Assembly (NCBI RefSeq): GCF_002095395.1
Contig: NZ_MJEI01000096.1
Coordinates: forward strand, 93,785-157,784
DNA length: 64,000 nt
Direction of reading: 5' to 3'
Source of the DNA: Williamsia sp. 1135
GTDB taxonomy: Bacteria; Actinomycetota; Actinomycetes; Mycobacteriales; Mycobacteriaceae
A program made the position numbers and the translations under genes. The notes under the pieces are model-generated. The model was not told the origin of the DNA. It did no database searches and saw only the letters and a list, made by a program, of their open reading frames with translations. Below are positions 61,313 through 64,000 of this stretch, piece after piece; position 1 is the first letter of the stretch; every line of letters begins with the position of its first letter.

Positions 61313-61510
61313 GTGAGTCTCATCAGTGTTTCCGAGTTGGCAACCGAACTGGAAGAACGGCGGGGTGGGTTGCGACTGCTCGACGTGCGCTGGTCCCTGC
61401 AGGCCCCCGACGGTCGTGAGGCATACGAAAGAGGGCACATTCGCTCGGCGGTGTACGTCGACCTCGAAACCGAATTGAGTGACCACTCGGTGTCTTGTCG
61501 GCGGACATGA
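61313..61510 (+). pseudogene. Thiosulfate sulfurtransferase, truncated by IS21 element
   Basis: The first 61 codons of a SseA/CysA-type rhodanese: GTG 61313 with GAGAGGG upstream, LISVSELATELEE, LRLLDVRWSL and YERGHIRSAVYVDLETELSDHSV. These are the start of the N-terminal rhodanese domain; the active-site Cys lies in the missing C-terminal domain. After SDHSV the frame enters the IS left end and stops at 61510 (CRRT). The remainder must lie beyond the IS, outside this window. Complete family members are about 280 residues. Confidence 0.85.
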
Positions 61511-61616
61511 AAAACTGCCCGTAGGCGGACATGAAAGTGCCCACTGACGGCCAATAAGAACTGCTCACTGGCGGGCACGAATGTGCCCGTTGCCGGCCAT
61601 GAATCTGCCCAGTCCT
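61497..61616. repeat. IS21-type multiple terminal repeats (left end)
   Basis: Five related units start at 61501, 61525, 61550, 61571 and 61596 with spacings of 24, 25, 21 and 25 bases; the type unit is GGCGGACATGAAA with a following TGCCC. Such multiple repeats at the ends are typical transposase-binding sites of the IS21 family. The first TG of the end is probably 61497. Confidence 0.85.
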
Positions 61617-61710
61617 GTTGATCCCAGTGCGGCGCGTCTGCGCCGTGGGGGCCTCTCCCGAGGTTCGATGTCGATGCCTAGTCGATTCGAATCACCCGGG
61701 AGAGACCACA

Positions 61711-63228
61711 TTGAAGTCTGACGGAGAACTCATGGAAATACTCAATGCCTACGATCTGACTGGGTCGTATCGCGCGGCAGCCGAACTTTGCGGGTGCTCG
61801 CATCACACGGTCAAGAAGGCGGTCGAGGACCGCGATGCCGGCCTGCCGCCGCAGGTTCGCCGGGCCCGACTGATCGACGACTTCACCCCGAACCTGGAGA
61901 AGTGGGTGCAGGATTCGCACGGCAAGATCCGCGGCGACAAAGCCCACGAACGCTTGGCCGCGTTGGGGTACACCGGCAACGAACGCACCACCCGCCGGGC
62001 ACTGGCGGAGATCAAAGCTCAATGGCGCCTGGGCAATACGCGAGTGCACCGACCGTGGGTCACCGAACCCGGATTGTGGCTGCAGTACGACTTCGGTGAC
62101 GGCCCGATCGTGAACGGCCGAAAGGTGGTGCTGCTGGTCGCGTGGTTGGCGTGGTGCCGCTTTCGGATCGTCATCGCCCTGCACGACCGGACCGGGCCGA
62201 GCGTGTTCGCCGGCCTCGACCGTGTATTTCGCATCGTCGGCGGCGCTCCGACGTACCTGCTGACCGACAACGAGAAAACGGTCACGACCGGGCACGTGGC
62301 GGGGGTTCCGGTCCGCAACCGTCATGCGGTGACCTTCGGCCGCTACTACGGCATCTCCGTCCTGACGTGTGAGCCGGCCGACCCGGCCTCCAAAGGCGGG
62401 GTGGAGAACGCCGTCAAACTCGCTAAAGCCGACATCGTGCCGACCGAGACGAACCTGCTAGGCGAGTACGCGAGTTTCGTCGACGTCGAGACCGCGTGCG
62501 GCGAGTTCATGACGCTTGTCAACAACCGGGTCCACAGGGCCACCGGCCGGGTACCGGCCGAGATGCTCGAGATCGAACGCACCCAGCTCCATGCGGTGCC
62601 CGATCTGCCGCACACCGCGGGCCTGGGGGTGACCCGCAAAGTACCGGACAACACTCCGATGATCACTTTCGAGCACGGCCAATATTCCATCCCGTCAACA
62701 TTATTGGGACACAGTGTGTGGGTGCGCCACCACCCGGGTACCGATGAGGTCATCATCTGCGCCCTCGACGGCGGTGGCCCGGTCGAAGTGGCCCGGCACC
62801 GCCGCACCACCCGCGGCACCCCCGCAATCGATGACGCCCACTTCCCGGATCAGCCCGGCAAGATCCCCGGTGACTACCGGATCCGCGCTCGTAGCGCTGC
62901 TGAGCACGCTTTCCTGGCGATCGGAGAGGGCGCGGTGGTGTGGCTCAAAGAAGCCGCCGCCGTCGGGACCGAACGGATCTTTCAGAAGATGACCCACGCC
63001 GTGGACCTTTCGACCCTGAGTAGCCGCCCGGATGTGGATTGGGCATTGGGTCACGCCGCGGTGCACGGCCGGTTCGCCACCGGCGACCTCGACTCGATCC
63101 TCGCCAGCAAAGGAATGGACCCGACTCGCCACCAAGCCTCCGAAGACACCTCCTTGGCTCAAGGAACAACCGGATGGAACTCGTTCGGCCTCAACAATTC
63201 TCACGTAAACGACGAGGACATCGCATGA
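61711..63228 (+). CDS. istA: IS21 family transposase IstA
   Basis: 505 residues from TTG 61711, chosen because GGGAGAG lies nine bases upstream and homologues begin KSDGELMEILNAYDLTGSYRAAAEL. An N-terminal helix-turn-helix (AAAELCGCSHHTVKKAV) precedes the DDE catalytic core: first Asp in LQYDFGDGP (about 126), second in LLTDNEKTV (about 185), Glu in SKGGVENAVK (about 232). A C-terminal Mu-like beta-barrel region follows. The stop overlaps istB by four bases (ATGA), giving the coupled pair typical of the family. It appears full-length. Confidence 0.93.
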   Translation: MKSDGELMEILNAYDLTGSYRAAAELCGCSHHTVKKAVEDRDAGLPPQVRRARLIDDFTPNLEKWVQDSHGKIRGDKAHERLAALGYTGNERTTRRALAEIKAQWRLGNTRVHRPWVTEPGLWLQYDFGDGPIVNGRKVVLLVAWLAWCRFRIVIALHDRTGPSVFAGLDRVFRIVGGAPTYLLTDNEKTVTTGHVAGVPVRNRHAVTFGRYYGISVLTCEPADPASKGGVENAVKLAKADIVPTETNLLGEYASFVDVETACGEFMTLVNNRVHRATGRVPAEMLEIERTQLHAVPDLPHTAGLGVTRKVPDNTPMITFEHGQYSIPSTLLGHSVWVRHHPGTDEVIICALDGGGPVEVARHRRTTRGTPAIDDAHFPDQPGKIPGDYRIRARSAAEHAFLAIGEGAVVWLKEAAAVGTERIFQKMTHAVDLSTLSSRPDVDWALGHAAVHGRFATGDLDSILASKGMDPTRHQASEDTSLAQGTTGWNSFGLNNSHVNDEDIA

Positions 63229-63989
63229 GTACCCCGACGCTGCCGGCCGAGGTGGAGCAGTTGATGCGCCAACTGCGGCTTCCCCACGCACGGGCGGTCG
63301 CCGGCGACGTGTTGGCCACCGCCCGCTCACAACGCTGGGATCCGGCCGAGGTCATCAAAGCGTTGCTGACTGAAGAAGCCGCTGGTCGAGCCCGGTCGAT
63401 GCTCACCACCCGCCGCAAAGCCGCACGGTTTCCGACCGGCAAAACCTTCGATGTGTGGGACGAGAATGCCTCCTCGATCCCACTGCCCACCCAGCACGCG
63501 CTGCGCACCCTGGAATGGGTGGGGCGGCGGGAGAACCTGGTCGTGTGCGGGCCAGCTGGGACGGGGAAGACATTTTTCCTCGAAGCATTGGGACACAATG
63601 TTATTGAAGCAGGTATGCCGGTGGCTTGGTTCACCCTCGAACAGCTCGGGGTACTCGTACGTGCCCATCGTGCTGATGATTCTTTGGGCAAAGCCGTCGC
63701 CAAGATCGTCCGCGCCGAGCTCATCATTGTCGATGACGTCGGGCTCCTCCCGGTCGGCGCCGACGCTGCCGAGGGGCTCTACCGGATCGTGGAAGCAGCC
63801 TACGAACGCCGATCGGTCGCGGTCTCGTCGAACCTGCATCCCAGCGGGTTCGATGAGTTGATGCCCAAAACGTTGGCGACCGCCACCGTGGACCGACTGC
63901 TCCACCACGCACACCTCTGCCAGACCAGCGGAGACTCAGTCCGCCTCGCACAAGCCCTGCACGGACAGGGGGTCAAAGCCTTGAACTGA
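63225..63989 (+). CDS. istB: IS21 family helper ATPase IstB
   Basis: 254 residues, DnaA/DnaC-like AAA+ ATPase: an N-terminal helical region (VEQLMRQLRLPHARAVAGDVLATA), Walker A CGPAGTGKTFF, Walker B LIIVDDVGLLPV and sensor region SNLHPSGFDELMPKTLATATVDRLLHHAH. IstB assembles on target DNA and activates IstA for strand transfer. ATG 63225 overlaps the istA stop. The frame is complete and ends 11 bases before the window edge. Confidence 0.94.
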   Translation: MSTPTLPAEVEQLMRQLRLPHARAVAGDVLATARSQRWDPAEVIKALLTEEAAGRARSMLTTRRKAARFPTGKTFDVWDENASSIPLPTQHALRTLEWVGRRENLVVCGPAGTGKTFFLEALGHNVIEAGMPVAWFTLEQLGVLVRAHRADDSLGKAVAKIVRAELIIVDDVGLLPVGADAAEGLYRIVEAAYERRSVAVSSNLHPSGFDELMPKTLATATVDRLLHHAHLCQTSGDSVRLAQALHGQGVKALN

Positions 63990-64000
63990 CCACCCTCGGA

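Larger units (their letters stand above)
61497..64000 (+). mobile_element. IS21-family insertion sequence (right end outside)
   Basis: Left-end repeats, istA and istB in the standard overlapping order. It has interrupted a thiosulfate sulfurtransferase gene. The right end is not reached by position 64000, so length and target duplication cannot be read. Both open frames are intact, so it may be active. Confidence 0.9.

Overview
The window is 64 kb of high-GC actinobacterial chromosome. Gene content and order point to a mycolic-acid actinomycete (order Mycobacteriales), most likely Gordonia or a near relative. From recalled family knowledge, the order moaB-moaE / rpfA / moaD-moaA / small membrane protein / cold-shock protein / DUF2771 / MFS / DUF3027 ... 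DUF2530 / MarR / rRNA methylase / SepH / serC / citA ... gltA2 ... accD3 follows the Mycobacterium tuberculosis Rv0865-Rv0904c block. Lineage-specific genes are inserted between these anchors. The genus is an inference; no rRNA or tRNA lies in the window.

Layout. 1-5.0 kb: molybdenum-cofactor genes (moaB partial, moaE, moaA, moaD) around a secreted lipase and a resuscitation-promoting factor whose mRNA leader carries a recognisable c-di-AMP (ydaO-type) riboswitch. 5-12.5 kb: cold-shock protein, DUF2771-MFS operon, then DUF3027, a sacsin-like GHKL ATPase and a PAP2 phosphatase. 12.5-19.7 kb: MarR regulator, Eis-type acetyltransferase, SpoU methylase, SepH, SerC and citrate synthase CitA. 19.8-28.4 kb: PdxH, MFS, UbiB-type kinase, MpaB-type oxygenase (probable frameshift), aldose epimerase, sugar kinase, citrate synthase GltA and an FKBP. 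28.4-34.9 kb: coupled GH13/GH63-like glycosidases, a photolyase and an enoyl-CoA hydratase.

34.9-46.3 kb: a NitT/TauT/THI5-type ABC transporter with a GlnR-like operator, a GT1 glycosyltransferase, a regulator-membrane-ABC export operon, a secreted lipase, and a flavin monooxygenase divergent from an enoyl-CoA hydratase. 46.4-54.5 kb: an NCS1 permease also preceded by a GlnR-like box, a MarR/NAD(P)-oxidoreductase pair, a PfkB kinase and class II aldolase, a StyA-like monooxygenase, an internally deleted nitroreductase, a VOC protein and a frameshifted mycofactocin-type SDR. 54.5-64 kb: a zinc-independent L36 paralogue with a Zur-like box (40 codons), AccD3, an SRPBCC protein, a SWIM-SNF2 helicase, an AbiEi/DUF559-like protein, and a thiosulfate sulfurtransferase cut by an IS21-family element that runs off the window end.

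Three cross-cutting patterns stand out. (1) Many genes start 6-7 nt after a TANNNT hexamer with no Shine-Dalgarno sequence, which indicates widespread leaderless transcription and settles several start codons. (2) Short imperfect palindromes with shared words sit at gene ends; one of them encodes the last residues of a glycosyltransferase. (3) Gene decay is concentrated in oxidoreductases and next to the IS element. No CRISPR array, tRNA, rRNA, prophage or clear undescribed multi-gene system was found. The least explained gene sets are DUF3027-GHKL ATPase-PAP2, the GH13-GH63 pair, and the aldolase/kinase beside an orphan StyA-like monooxygenase.
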